This document shows, one piece after another, positions 35,883 through 44,610 of a DNA stretch of 64,000 nt; the first letter of the stretch is position 1, and every line of letters begins with the position of its first letter. The translations under genes and the position numbers were made by a program. This stretch comes from Verrucomicrobiota bacterium (lineage in GTDB: Bacteria; Verrucomicrobiota; Verrucomicrobiia; Chthoniobacterales; UBA10450): contig QHNH01000027.1 of assembly GCA_003218375.1 (NCBI GenBank), forward strand, positions 30,069 to 94,068, in the 5' to 3' direction. The notes beneath the pieces were generated by a model. It had not been told where the DNA came from. It made no database searches and saw only the letters and a list, made by a program, of their open reading frames with translations.

Positions 35883-37090
35883 GTCTGCGCCATCACCCGG
35901 AACGGAATCGAGAGCGCCAAGAGTGCGATCGCGCTTATTGTGCATGCGGCCAGCGCCGCGCTCTTCGTCACGCCAGTCACGACGCGTTGCACGACAACCG
36001 TCAACGGATAAAGCAGCCACGCGAACAAATAGCCGAACGAGAGCGGCGTGAAGACCAACATCAGCAACAACAGAAGCGCGAACTCGATCGCATCGGTCTC
36101 CGGCGTGCGGCAGCGCCGACCTTCTTCTGTAGCCGCTTCGCTGTGCGAAGCGTGAGTATCGGCGACAAACATGAGGCCCAGCATCAAAGCTGCAGCCAGG
36201 ACGATCCGGTTGACGGTGTTGAAATCGAGGTCGGCAAAGTTCGCGTAAACCGGCTCGTGCGGTTCGTACTTGTGATCGTACTCCACATGCCGCAACAGCC
36301 GGTTCGCCACGCCCCAGATCGATTGGTTCTTCCACGATGTGCTTCGCCCGAGCCGCTGGCCCACGCCGGTCTCGTCGTATTTGAACAGCATCCCGCTCGA
36401 CCAGCGTTGCAGGTCCTGTTTCGCCAACGCGAACCCGCGGAAGGGGATCGGGAGGAAGAGGAGAAACGCCAGCGACAGCAGCAACGATGCAATCGAGATC
36501 CAATAACGCCGGTAGACCAGGTAAACGATTGCGATGAATGGAAAGGCCTTGATCGTGGTCGCGATCGCAACCAGCGCCCCGGCGAGCCAGCGAAATTGTC
36601 GTTGCAGCGCGATGAACGCGCCCAGCATCAGGGCAAGCAGGACGAGACTCGGTTGGCCCAGAAGAAAATTGCCCCAGACATACGCGCCCATGACGAGGCT
36701 GGGCAGGAGATAGACCAGAAGATGAGCGCGGCGCCACTCGCCCGTCGCCAATCGAACGGAAAAGAGGATCACGCAAATCCAGGCCGCGGCATTGAGGAGC
36801 GCGAGGACGACGACTAACCCGGTTTGGCCGAGCGCGGCGATCGGCGCCAGAAAAAGCGCGCACGGTGGCGGATACATGAACGGAAACTTGTTCCAGCGAG
36901 GGTCCGGATAGATTTCGCCGCCTTGGAGCACGGTCTGGCCCGTCTGGTACCAGACCCAATAATCCTTCGTGCTGTGTCCCTGCACCGAATGCCACACCGG
37001 CACGACGACGAGCACCAGCAGGATCACTCCGAAAAGCCAAAGGAGAATTCGCCAGATACGCTCCGAACCTGTTATTTCTTCTGAGTTCAA
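35795..37090 (-). CDS. GT87-type polytopic mannosyltransferase-like protein (DUF2029)
   Basis: The 431-residue protein has about ten hydrophobic helices. The GT-C acidic motif HSTKDYWVWYQTG follows the first helix, and FPFMYPPPCALFLAP is typical of GT87 proteins. Such enzymes transfer mannose or arabinose from polyprenyl phosphate donors. The start is TTG at 37090, overlapping the gatA stop by 4 bp. A single repeat arm (36127-36155) is inserted in frame in a loop, read as HASHSEAATEE. It converges on and overlaps the GT2 gene. Confidence 0.82.
   Translation of the reverse strand: MNSEEITGSERIWRILLWLFGVILLVLVVVPVWHSVQGHSTKDYWVWYQTGQTVLQGGEIYPDPRWNKFPFMYPPPCALFLAPIAALGQTGLVVVLALLNAAAWICVILFSVRLATGEWRRAHLLVYLLPSLVMGAYVWGNFLLGQPSLVLLALMLGAFIALQRQFRWLAGALVAIATTIKAFPFIAIVYLVYRRYWISIASLLLSLAFLLFLPIPFRGFALAKQDLQRWSSGMLFKYDETGVGQRLGRSTSWKNQSIWGVANRLLRHVEYDHKYEPHEPVYANFADLDFNTVNRIVLAAALMLGLMFVADTHASHSEAATEEGRRCRTPETDAIEFALLLLLMLVFTPLSFGYLFAWLLYPLTVVVQRVVTGVTKSAALAACTISAIALLALSIPFRVMAQTYGNTLFATLLLFAGLAMELWRLKRGAVS
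36127..36155. repeat. Single arm of a palindromic element inside the GT87 gene
   Basis: CTGTAGCCGCTTCGCTGTGC and following bases match, on the opposite strand, the right arm of the 12179-12253 element. It lies in a loop-coding segment and does not break the frame. Confidence 0.8.
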
Positions 37091-38589
37091 GATTGGGCGT
37101 TGGGCGTTCGGCGTTCGGCGTTTTCTTTCGCTAGCGGCGACTTTCTCTTATGCCAGTCCGTGCTTTGCTCGTATCCATGCGCGATCTGCAAAATCTGCGC
37201 TTCCTTTAGCGGCTTCCCGAGCACCTGCAACCCAATCGGCAATTCCGTTCCTTCTCCCGACGTCGCGAAACCGCACGGGAGACTGATTCCGCAGATCCCC
37301 GCCAGGCTCGCCGCGATCGTGAACACATCCGCCAGATACATCCGCAACGGATCCGTCGAGCGCTCGCCGAAGCGAAACGCGACTTCCGGCGCCGTCGGCG
37401 AAATGAGCGCGTCGATCTTCCCGAACGCCTCGACGAAATCCTGCCGGATCAGTTTTCGCACTTTCTGCGCGCGATTGTAATACTCGTCGTAATAACCGGC
37501 GCTCAGCACGTAGGTGCCCAGAATCACGCGGCGCTTTACTTCCGGTCCGAATCCTTCCTCCCGCGTCCGCCCGTAAAGATCGAGCAGATCGCGCGGATTT
37601 TCGGCGCGATGCCCATAACGCACACCGTCGAACCGCGCCAGGTTCGCGGACGCCTCGGCGCTCGCGATCATGTAATAAGTCGCGACCGCATATTCCGTGT
37701 GCGGCAAGGACACCTCGACAATCTCCGCGCCTAACGACTCGAAATGCTTAACGGCGGCGTTCACCGCTCGTCGCACCTGCGGATCGATTCCATCGGTCAG
37801 ATATTCCTTTGGGAGACCGAGCCGCGTTCCGCGCAATTTGCGATCGAGATTCGCGGTGTAGTCGGGCACGCTCTCCTTCCGGCAAGTCGAATCGCGCGGA
37901 TCTGCTCCCGCGATCGCGTTCAAAATCATCGCGGCGTCGCGGACCGTCTTCGTCAACGGCCCCGCCTGATCGAGCGAGGACGCGAAGGCGACCAGTCCGA
38001 AACGCGAGACCCGGCCGTAGCTTGGCTTCAATCCCACCACGCCGGAGAGCGCCGCTGGTTGCCGCACCGACCCGCCGGTATCGGTGCCGAGCGCCGCGAA
38101 CGCTTCGTCCGCCGCCACCGCCGCCGCCGAGCCTCCGCTCGAACCGCCCGGCACCCGGGTAAGGTCCCAGGGATTGCGGGTAAGTTTCACGCTCGAGTTT
38201 TCCGTCGATGACCCCATCGCGAACTCGTCCATGTTCGTTTTTCCAAAAACGATCGCGCCCGCCGCCTTCAATTTCTCCACGACCGCCGCGTCATAGATCG
38301 CGCGATAATTTTGCAGGATCTTCGACGCGCACGTGCACGGCTGGCCCGCCACGCTGATGATGTCCTTGAAAGCGATCGGAACGCCGCCGAGCGGCAAATC
38401 GAGATCGACGGTTTCAGCCTGCGTCAGTGCGTCTTCCACATCGAGCGACAGATACGCGTCGATCCGCGGATCGATTTCCGCGATACGATCACGGAGCGCT
38501 TCAACGACCTCCCGCGCGCTGAGCTGGCGCGAGCGCAGAGCGGCACGCAACTCGGCGACGTTGAGCGCCGGCAAGTCCGACCATTTCAT
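37087..38589 (-). CDS. gatA: Aspartyl/glutamyl-tRNA(Asn/Gln) amidotransferase subunit A
   Basis: GatA is the glutaminase of the GatCAB complex that converts Glu-tRNA(Gln) or Asp-tRNA(Asn) to the amidated form. The amidase catalytic triad is visible: Lys in VPIAFKDII, Ser in GTDTGGSVRQPAALSG and the glycine-serine stretch VPGGSSGGSAAA. The 500-residue length fits. The start overlaps the gatC stop by 4 bp. The last codons (AERRTPNAQS) come from a short tandem repeat, so the true tail has been extended. gatB is not in the window. Confidence 0.96.
   Translation of the reverse strand: MKWSDLPALNVAELRAALRSRQLSAREVVEALRDRIAEIDPRIDAYLSLDVEDALTQAETVDLDLPLGGVPIAFKDIISVAGQPCTCASKILQNYRAIYDAAVVEKLKAAGAIVFGKTNMDEFAMGSSTENSSVKLTRNPWDLTRVPGGSSGGSAAAVAADEAFAALGTDTGGSVRQPAALSGVVGLKPSYGRVSRFGLVAFASSLDQAGPLTKTVRDAAMILNAIAGADPRDSTCRKESVPDYTANLDRKLRGTRLGLPKEYLTDGIDPQVRRAVNAAVKHFESLGAEIVEVSLPHTEYAVATYYMIASAEASANLARFDGVRYGHRAENPRDLLDLYGRTREEGFGPEVKRRVILGTYVLSAGYYDEYYNRAQKVRKLIRQDFVEAFGKIDALISPTAPEVAFRFGERSTDPLRMYLADVFTIAASLAGICGISLPCGFATSGEGTELPIGLQVLGKPLKEAQILQIAHGYEQSTDWHKRKSPLAKENAERRTPNAQS
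37090..37124. repeat. Short tandem repeat at the 3' end of gatA
   Basis: Imperfect tandem units of the form GGGCGTT and GGCGTTC run through the last gatA codons into the GT87 start. They encode the non-conserved C-terminus of GatA. Confidence 0.65.
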
Positions 38590-38894
38590 TCCATCACTTT
38601 CGGAACGACAAAAAGATCGTTGGATTGTCGAGGGGCATTGCTCAACGCCTCTTCCGCCGTGAACCACGGCCGCGGCTCGTCCTCCCGCTGCGGTGTAGTG
38701 GCGGGTGTCTCACCCGCATCTTCTTCGTTTTCTTCCGCGGGTGAGACACCCGCCACTACAGCCGCCCGCAATTTCGCCGCGTACTCGAGCACGCGCCCGA
38801 GTTGCCGCTGAAAAAGTGCGGCTTCTTCCGCCGTCAGGTTGAGCCGTGCCAGTTTGGCGACGTGGGCCACGTCGATTTCGGTCTTGGGTAGCAT
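38586..38894 (-). CDS. gatC: Aspartyl/glutamyl-tRNA(Asn/Gln) amidotransferase subunit C carrying an in-frame palindromic insert
   Basis: The N-terminal half (IDVAHVAKLARLNLTAEEAA) and the C-terminal half (SNDLFVVPKVME-type end) are typical GatC. Between them, residues of about 46-67 (VVAGVSPAEENEEDAGETPA) are the translation of a 67-bp palindromic element. This insert lies in the loop region of the belt-like subunit. The 102-residue length is only slightly above the family norm. It is translationally coupled to gatA. Confidence 0.92.
   Translation of the reverse strand: MLPKTEIDVAHVAKLARLNLTAEEAALFQRQLGRVLEYAAKLRAAVVAGVSPAEENEEDAGETPATTPQREDEPRPWFTAEEALSNAPRQSNDLFVVPKVME
38694..38760. repeat. 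Palindromic element in frame within gatC
   Basis: Arms 38694-38717 and 38737-38760 are perfect 24-bp reverse complements around a 19-bp spacer. The frame is kept and no stop arises on the gatC strand. Confidence 0.95.
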
Positions 38895-38916
38895 CGACTA
38901 GAGCCCTGGAAAAAAT

Positions 38917-39021
38917 CCCAAGCTCCAAGCTCCAAGCTCCAGAGAAGCACCAATAACCAGAAACCAAATCCAGTGCTCGCAGCGTTTGGAATTTGGAGCT
39001 TGGAGCTTGGAGCTTGGAGCT
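38917..39021. repeat. Inverted AAGCTCC tandem-unit element upstream of gatC
   Basis: It has CCAAGCTCC units on the left and GGAGCTTGG units on the right, the same family as 20694-20792. It fills the gap between gatC and the coiled-coil genes. Confidence 0.85.
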
Positions 39022-39031
39022 TTCATTTCAT

Positions 39032-39397
39032 TTAGAAATGCAGATGGCTCACCAGCCAGATGACCGCCAGTCCCAGCGCGATCACCAGTACGAGAAAAAT
39101 GATCCGGCCTTCGCGCCGTTCCTTACGCAACGATTTCCGCCGGCCGCCGGTGCGACCTTCGTTGCCCCAGCGGGTGTCTTGCAGCGCGACCGAAACATCG
39201 AGCCGGCTTCGCCCTTCACTCGCCCGCTCCAGAAGTTCTTCGCGCTGCCGCCGCGTCGTTTCCTCAGCTACTCGCGGCGCTTCCGCGATCATCCGCTCCA
39301 GTTTTTCCATCTCGCCGCGCAATTGCGACTCGCGCTGCGCGAGTTCATCCTGTTTTTGGTTGAGCGGCGTCCCGGGTTGAGGAGGTCGGCGGCGCAT
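39032..39397 (-). CDS. Small tail-anchored coiled-coil protein
   Basis: The 121-residue protein has a charged coiled-coil region (about residues 12-65, KQDELAQRESQLRGEMEKLE), a basic stretch (GGRRKSLRKERREGR) and a C-terminal membrane helix (IIFLVLVIALGLAVIWLV). It follows a similar gene 6 bp upstream, so the two are probably co-expressed partners. No family is recognised. Confidence 0.7.
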   Translation of the reverse strand: MRRRPPQPGTPLNQKQDELAQRESQLRGEMEKLERMIAEAPRVAEETTRRQREELLERASEGRSRLDVSVALQDTRWGNEGRTGGRRKSLRKERREGRIIFLVLVIALGLAVIWLVSHLHF

Positions 39398-39403
39398 GCG
39401 GAG

Positions 39404-40063
39404 TTACTGGGCCTTCGACGCCATCCAAAAGAAAATCAGCAACGCCAGGGCGCCGAAAATAATCAGCGGCAGCGTCACCGCGAATCCGATCTGCAGCCAT
39501 TGCATGAACGATTTGCCGCCGAGCCCGGCGGTGCCGGAAGCGACCTCGGGCAGATCCATCTCGCTCGATTCGCCGCTCGCCTCCAAACGGCTCCGTTGCT
39601 GGCTGAACTCCGTCCGGGCATCATCCACCGTGCTAAGGGCGCGGCTTAATTCTTTCGGCAGCTCCGCCGAATTCCAGCTCTTGGGCTCGATCGATTCGAG
39701 TAGTTGCAAGTGCTGCGTGAAGCTCTCGTGGGTCGCGCGGATCTGTTCGAGCTTCTTTTGCGAATCGTAGCCTTCCCGCTCCAGGATCACGAGCGAGCGT
39801 GAAAGCTTGTCCGTCATTTCCGCGCGCCCGCGCTCCAGCTCTTCCTGGCGCCGGCTCAGCTCTTCCAGTTCGCGCTTTTGTTTCTCGATCTGTTCCGCCT
39901 GCCGTTTCAGTTGCAGGAGCTGTTCCTGCGCCTTTTGCACTTGCGAATCGAGATGCTCGGGTGACATCGCTTCTTCTTCGCTTAGCTCCAACATTTGTTC
40001 GATCGGTCGGATTCGTTCTGCCATGGCACTCCGTTTAGCCGCGCGATTTGGCGTCTCATCCAT
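39404..40063 (-). CDS. Tail-anchored coiled-coil protein
   Basis: The 219-residue protein is mostly heptad-rich coiled coil (about residues 25-160, with QVQKAQEQLLQLKRQAEQIE) and ends in a membrane helix (GFAVTLPLIIFGALALLIFF). It pairs with the smaller tail-anchored gene immediately downstream. An internal ATG at 40024 (MAERIRPIEQ) is an alternative start. A scaffold or membrane-organising role is possible but not demonstrated by sequence. Confidence 0.72.
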   Translation of the reverse strand: MDETPNRAAKRSAMAERIRPIEQMLELSEEEAMSPEHLDSQVQKAQEQLLQLKRQAEQIEKQKRELEELSRRQEELERGRAEMTDKLSRSLVILEREGYDSQKKLEQIRATHESFTQHLQLLESIEPKSWNSAELPKELSRALSTVDDARTEFSQQRSRLEASGESSEMDLPEVASGTAGLGGKSFMQWLQIGFAVTLPLIIFGALALLIFFWMASKAQ

Positions 40064-40169
40064 CGCCGCGGACTATCGTCGAGTGATATTAGCGGTCGCA
40101 CTTGAGAATTCCACAAGTTTTCCCCGCGTCGTTTCAAAATATTGCGCTCGATTGATCCCGCAGAAAAAT

Positions 40170-41159
40170 GTGAGATCGAACGCCGTGTCTTCCGCGCTCC
40201 GAGCTGTGATCGAATCGCCCGCCTCGGGGCAATGCGTCTACGACGAAGCGATTTTCATTTCCGGATCGCTCGACCTTGCGAATCACAGCCCGTCGTCGTG
40301 TCGCCTGCAAGCTTACGCGGACGACCGCTGCTGCGCCGAGACGCGGATTCTTTTTCCGCGGCTGGATGGGCTGATGGGGTTCCGGATGTTTGGGAGAATT
40401 TCGCCGGCTGTCATGGAGCCGCGCGATATCACGCTGCGCATTGTAGCGTCGTGGAATGGAGAACAATCGGAAACGCTCGCCGAGCAAAACACGCGGTTGA
40501 TCCCCGCGCGATTGCGCGAGCGGCCCTTCGGCGAAGTCGTCTCCCCGGAAAGCGAAACCCTCCTGCATCGCGAAAATATCTACGGGTCTGGGCCGCCGAT
40601 CGAGGAGGCCGGCGTTGAAGTTTCCAATTTGCTCCACGCCTATTTGCCCAGACGAGCTTCGGTCGTCGACGTGGGCTGCGGCGCGGGCGCTTACGGTCCG
40701 CCATTGTTGGCAGCCGGGCATGATTGGCTCGGCTTGGAAGCGAACGCGCACTGTTGCGAGATTCTTAAGCGGCGCCAATTGCCTTTTCGCCCGGTCGATG
40801 TCGAGACCACTCGACTTCCCTGCAACGACGCGGAATACGATTGCGCCATTTGCATCGAGGTCCTCGAGCATACGAAAGATCCCCAAACGTTCGTGACCGA
40901 GGTCGCCCGCATCGCCGCGCAGCGCGCCCTCTTCTCCGTCCCGAACCTGGAATTGCTCCCGTATCTTTATGACTGGCGCGTCGTCCCCTGGCATTTGCTC
41001 GAGGGCGACCACAGGAACTTCTTCACCCGCGGGAGCCTGCACCGCCTGCTCAGCCAGTCCTTTCACCAGGTGGAAGTCTTTCCCTACGGCGAACATCCAC
41101 TGCGAACCGGCGACGGCGTGCCGCTCTACGTCCACCTGTTCGCCGTCGCGGATAAGTAA
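40170..41159 (+). CDS. SAM-dependent methyltransferase with an N-terminal accessory domain
   Basis: The C-terminal half is a class I methyltransferase: VVDVGCGAGAYGPPLLAAG (motif I), WLGLEANAHC, YDCAICIEVLEHTKDP and RALFSVPNLELLPYL. About 150 residues precede it, with a beta-rich look (IFISGSLDLANH, AYADDRCCAETRILFPR). This may be a small carbohydrate- or lipid-recognition domain. The start is uncertain; I used GTG at 40170, which is the first candidate beyond the divergent coiled-coil gene. Context suggests a surface glycan substrate. Confidence 0.75.
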   Translation: MRSNAVSSALRAVIESPASGQCVYDEAIFISGSLDLANHSPSSCRLQAYADDRCCAETRILFPRLDGLMGFRMFGRISPAVMEPRDITLRIVASWNGEQSETLAEQNTRLIPARLRERPFGEVVSPESETLLHRENIYGSGPPIEEAGVEVSNLLHAYLPRRASVVDVGCGAGAYGPPLLAAGHDWLGLEANAHCCEILKRRQLPFRPVDVETTRLPCNDAEYDCAICIEVLEHTKDPQTFVTEVARIAAQRALFSVPNLELLPYLYDWRVVPWHLLEGDHRNFFTRGSLHRLLSQSFHQVEVFPYGEHPLRTGDGVPLYVHLFAVADK

Positions 41160-41162
41160 CGT

Positions 41163-41295
41163 CTTGACCCTCACCCCAGCCCTCTCCCTCAGGGAGAGGG
41201 AGTTTCTTTGTTCCGGATTGTTGTGGCTCTACCAAGTGTCACTACCTTTCGGCAGTTCCGTCTCCCTGAGGGAGAAGGTTAGGATGAGGGTCAAG
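41163..41295. repeat. Palindromic element of the CTTGACCCTCA family
   Basis: Outer arms begin CTTGACCCTCACCCCAGCCC and end with the complementary GATGAGGGTCAAG. Each arm also has the self-complementary core CTCCCTCAGGGAGAGGGAG. The same family lies at the start of pbpC (55512-55636). It separates two convergent genes. Confidence 0.9.
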
Positions 41296-41306
41296 CAAGC
41301 AGCGGC

Positions 41307-42098
41307 CTAACGAGCTTCCTCGAGCAATTCCGTCCACCGTTTCACCTCCGCGAGATACGCGCCGCCGGTCAACGATTTCACCTCCGGCCAATGCGAATCG
41401 ATGTAATCGCGCTGAAACGGCTTCGGCCCGTGAAAGTGGATGATCTTCGCCTCCGTGCTCTCGCCCCAGTACGGCTTCCAATTCAGCTCGGGTCGTAACC
41501 GGTCCCAGAGCGGTCCCTCTTCATCGCGATAAAACCAGCGATAGGCGGCTTCATCCCACGATTCCGCCTCGAGCGCCGCCAGGTTCTGCGAAACGTAATC
41601 GCGAAACGCCGGCAGACTCTCTCGCAACCGCACCGGGTTCATCAGCATCACGCCCGTGTTCATATTCACGTAATCATCCCGGGTTGATTCCGGAGCCACC
41701 GCGAAATACCGGCACGCGTTCGCCTCCAATTCCGGCACCACCTCATCGAGAAACATCACGTCGCAGTCCGTGTAGAGAACGCGATCGCTGCTGCCGTCGC
41801 GTTCGACAATCTCCGGCAGCTCGATCCGGGAAAATGCGCCGGAAAGCGCCGCCGCCAGATGCGGATTTTTTTTCCGGCGTCCGAGTTCTTCCAGCGCGTC
41901 ACGCACAAAACTGCGATGGCGGATTATCTGCACCCCGCGCTTCCTGAGCCAGGCAGTGAAATCGTTGTCGTTCCCGTCGTAAATGCAGTGCGGCTCGAGC
42001 GACGTGACCTTTCTCGCCGTGTGCACCGCCACCATCACCATTTCGGCGTATTGGCGAAACGCGGTCGAATCTTCCGTCAGCGCAAAATACCACTCCAT
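41307..42098 (-). CDS. Glycosyltransferase-like nucleotide-diphospho-sugar transferase (GT8-like)
   Basis: The 263-residue protein has the metal-binding motif VLYTDCDVMFLDEV (DxD type), VNMNTGVMLMNP downstream and a C-terminal IIHFHGPKPFQ, the arrangement of GT8-type transferases. The donor and acceptor are unknown. It lies in the glycan/methyltransferase region and is convergent with the methyltransferase gene. Confidence 0.8.
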   Translation of the reverse strand: MEWYFALTEDSTAFRQYAEMVMVAVHTARKVTSLEPHCIYDGNDNDFTAWLRKRGVQIIRHRSFVRDALEELGRRKKNPHLAAALSGAFSRIELPEIVERDGSSDRVLYTDCDVMFLDEVVPELEANACRYFAVAPESTRDDYVNMNTGVMLMNPVRLRESLPAFRDYVSQNLAALEAESWDEAAYRWFYRDEEGPLWDRLRPELNWKPYWGESTEAKIIHFHGPKPFQRDYIDSHWPEVKSLTGGAYLAEVKRWTELLEEAR

Positions 42099-42143
42099 CG
42101 TTTTAGGTGTTCGAATCGGTTTCCGTGTGGATCAATATGAAGG

Positions 42144-43730
42144 GTGTTGCGTAGACCCTACGAGTCGATTCTCTGGCTGGCCTCGCTCGCGTTGGCTACG
42201 GCCGTCCGCTTCGGCCCGATCGCTTCCGGTCTGCCTTACATCGATTACGTCGATGAAGGTTACGCGCTTCACCAGGCCATCGATCTCCTCAATAAGCGGA
42301 CCTTCGATACCGGATGGTACGGTTATCCGTCGCTGCCCCCTTATCTGACCGCCGGAGCGCTTCTCGCTGAGGGCCCGATTTACCGGCGCGTTCATGGCCA
42401 CAGTTTTCGAAAGGACTTGCCGATGGCAGAGCGAGGCGGCCCCAGCCAGCGCGACAACTACGATCTCATCGCGCCGCCGGAATTGATCGTCGCGGGACGG
42501 TTCGTCATTGCCGCTTTGAGTATCGGAACTGTGCTCCTGGCGGGAGCTATCGCGGCGCGGCTCGGAGGGAAGACAGCTGGATTGATCGCGGTGCTGTTCA
42601 CCGCCCTGTGTCCGGCGCTGGTCGCGCGCGGGTCCAACGTCATCGTTGATACCTTCGCGACTTTCTTCGCCCTGCTCGCGCTCTGTTTCTGCGAGCGGAT
42701 GCGGTCGGACGCGTCATCGAACGTCGCGAACGCTGTGGCGGCCGGCCTAGCGGCGGGACTGGCGTTCGCATCGAAATACACCGCGGCAGCGGTTTTCATC
42801 GCGGTCCTCGCGGCGATCTTCGCCCTTCCGGTAGCGCGATCCTCTCGCGCGCGGTTTGGCTTGCTGGCGAGCGTCGGATTGTTAATCGGCGTTGCCATGG
42901 GCGCGCCCGCAACCATTTTCAACTTGCCGGGAGTTCTCCGCGACATTGCGGTCACGGCGGCCAACTACGGCATCATTAACTCCGTGCCCGGTTATTTCGG
43001 CCAGGCCGTTTCTGCTTCCGAATTAGGTTGGCCCCTCGCGGTCGCCGGCTCTGCGGGAATCGGGTTCATGCTTCGTCACAAGACGACTCGAAGCACCGCC
43101 GTGGGTTGGATTCTGTTCGCAGCATTATTACTGGCTGTATTCGTCGGAAGACCCTTTCAAGCGTTTCGCAATCTCTTGCCGCTCGTCCCTCTATTTTGTA
43201 TCGCGGCGGCGATTACATTTTCGCAGCTCATCTATTGGGCGGGGCGGGGAGCGCATCGCTGGCTGCGCTATGCCGCAACCATCGCACTGATCGGCGGTTG
43301 CCTTTTCTCCATCGGTTTCTCATCATTCCGCCACGTGCAGCGGCGGATGGCGCATCGGGACACTCGCATTTTGGCGATCGACTGGCTCCAGCAACACGCG
43401 CGCAAAGACGAGAGAATCCTCGGGATCCGTGAGCTCGCAATTTTGCCGGCGGAATGGAAGAGGATCGCGGGCAAAGTCACCGTGGTTTCGTGGCGCGAAG
43501 CGGCCGATCTCCTCGAGCGCGAGCAATTCGATTGCGTAGTGACCGGTGAATTCAACCTGCGTTACCTGCCGGATGCCGACCGCTTGTCCGCGTATCTCGC
43601 GCGCTGGAAGGAGAAAGCTGCGTCTCTGCCCGTCCAAGCCGACTTCGGCGTCGTGGTTACGCCGGTCGTTCCTTATCTTTGGCGGACCAACGACGAACGC
43701 ATTCTTATCGTGAAAACGAATCCACCGTGA
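42144..43730 (+). CDS. GT39/ArnT-type polytopic glycosyltransferase
   Basis: The 528-residue protein has about ten hydrophobic helices. The catalytic acidic motif PYIDYVDEGYALHQA after helix one matches the DE-type motif of PMT/ArnT enzymes, which take sugars from polyprenyl phosphate. The C-terminal 100 residues are soluble. The start used is TTG at 42144, since no in-frame ATG precedes helix one; this is uncertain. The gene is divergent from the GT8-like gene with a 45-bp gap. Confidence 0.8.
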   Translation: MLRRPYESILWLASLALATAVRFGPIASGLPYIDYVDEGYALHQAIDLLNKRTFDTGWYGYPSLPPYLTAGALLAEGPIYRRVHGHSFRKDLPMAERGGPSQRDNYDLIAPPELIVAGRFVIAALSIGTVLLAGAIAARLGGKTAGLIAVLFTALCPALVARGSNVIVDTFATFFALLALCFCERMRSDASSNVANAVAAGLAAGLAFASKYTAAAVFIAVLAAIFALPVARSSRARFGLLASVGLLIGVAMGAPATIFNLPGVLRDIAVTAANYGIINSVPGYFGQAVSASELGWPLAVAGSAGIGFMLRHKTTRSTAVGWILFAALLLAVFVGRPFQAFRNLLPLVPLFCIAAAITFSQLIYWAGRGAHRWLRYAATIALIGGCLFSIGFSSFRHVQRRMAHRDTRILAIDWLQQHARKDERILGIRELAILPAEWKRIAGKVTVVSWREAADLLEREQFDCVVTGEFNLRYLPDADRLSAYLARWKEKAASLPVQADFGVVVTPVVPYLWRTNDERILIVKTNPP

Positions 43731-43736
43731 TTTTCC

Positions 43737-43868
43737 GGGGAGCGCACGCGCCCTCGCGTGCTGGTTTTGGCGCCTCGCCAAAATGAACTTTTACGCTGAG
43801 CTTGCCTTGGGAAAAAGTTCGCGATGACGAGGGCGTCATCGCCAGCACGCGAGGCGCGTGCGCTCCCC
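43737..43868. repeat. 132-bp cloverleaf-like palindromic element, second copy of the uvrA type
   Basis: Outer arms 43737-43764 and 43842-43868 are inverted with one extra base. Inner hairpins are 43765-43783 (stem TTTTGGCG, loop CCT) and 43822-43841 (stem CGATGACG, loop AGGG). Compared with 4954-5073, three base pairs in these stems changed on both sides. It lies between convergent genes. Confidence 0.93.
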
Positions 43869-43911
43869 AGCCTTCGCATCATCGCGCTATACAAATTGCG
43901 GATCCGGACCA

Positions 43912-44610
43912 CTACGCGGTGGCGGTGCTGGCGCCAATCGTGACCGCCGGGCCATTCGCGTGTCCCGGATCGTCGTAAATGACTTCGACCTGGTCGTAGC
44001 CGCTCTCCGCGAGCAGAGCGCGGAGTGAATCCAGCGTCAGCCATGTCGCCGTCGGCGACATCCCACTGAGCGGTTCTTCAGTGCCGCCCTCGACATGAAT
44101 TTTCCCGCGCAATCCACGACCCACGTTGTGCGCCTCGTTTTCCGCCGCGTACTGCGTCCAGATAAAAAGAAGCGGCGCGATCGAGGGACATTGGGCGATC
44201 AATTTCCACGGCTCGGGCAGGTGATAGAGCAGGCCGCAGCAAAAGATCGCGTCGAAATTTCCAAAGCCGTGCAAGTCGGCGTGCTCGAGATTTGCCTGCG
44301 CAAATTTCACGTTGCCGATCTGCAACAGCTCCTGCACAAACCGCGCTTTGCGAAGATTCGCCTCGCGGCCTTCCAGCGCGACTACGCGTTGCACGCCCGG
44401 ATGCTGCGCCAGGATGAAACTCTGGGCGCCTTCCAGCGACCCCAGCTCCAAAACCGTTTCCGGATGCGGGGCGTAACGAAAGAACTGCTCCACACGCATA
44501 TCGCCGATGGCGCTGATTCCCCCACCATAAGTTTTGCCGTCGATCTCGAACTGATAAATCCAGGGACCCAGCTTTGTGAATTCTGCGGTGAGATTCTGAG
44601 GTTCGTTCAT
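43912..44610 (-). CDS. SAM-dependent methyltransferase (class I)
   Basis: The 232-residue protein has a motif I equivalent TVLELGSLEGAQSFILAQ, then RVVALEGREANLRKA and FDAIFCCGLLYHLPEPW, characteristic of small-molecule methyltransferases of the DUF1698-like group. Its start overlaps the stop of the rlmI-like gene upstream by 4 bp, so they are co-transcribed. The substrate is unknown. Confidence 0.85.
   Translation of the reverse strand: MNEPQNLTAEFTKLGPWIYQFEIDGKTYGGGISAIGDMRVEQFFRYAPHPETVLELGSLEGAQSFILAQHPGVQRVVALEGREANLRKARFVQELLQIGNVKFAQANLEHADLHGFGNFDAIFCCGLLYHLPEPWKLIAQCPSIAPLLFIWTQYAAENEAHNVGRGLRGKIHVEGGTEEPLSGMSPTATWLTLDSLRALLAESGYDQVEVIYDDPGHANGPAVTIGASTATA

Noticed and set aside
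41163..41295. Simple rho-independent terminator between the methyltransferase and GT8-like genes
   Set aside because: The structure is a two-armed element shared with 55512-55636 and has no T-run, so a dispersed repeat explains it better, although termination as a side effect is possible.
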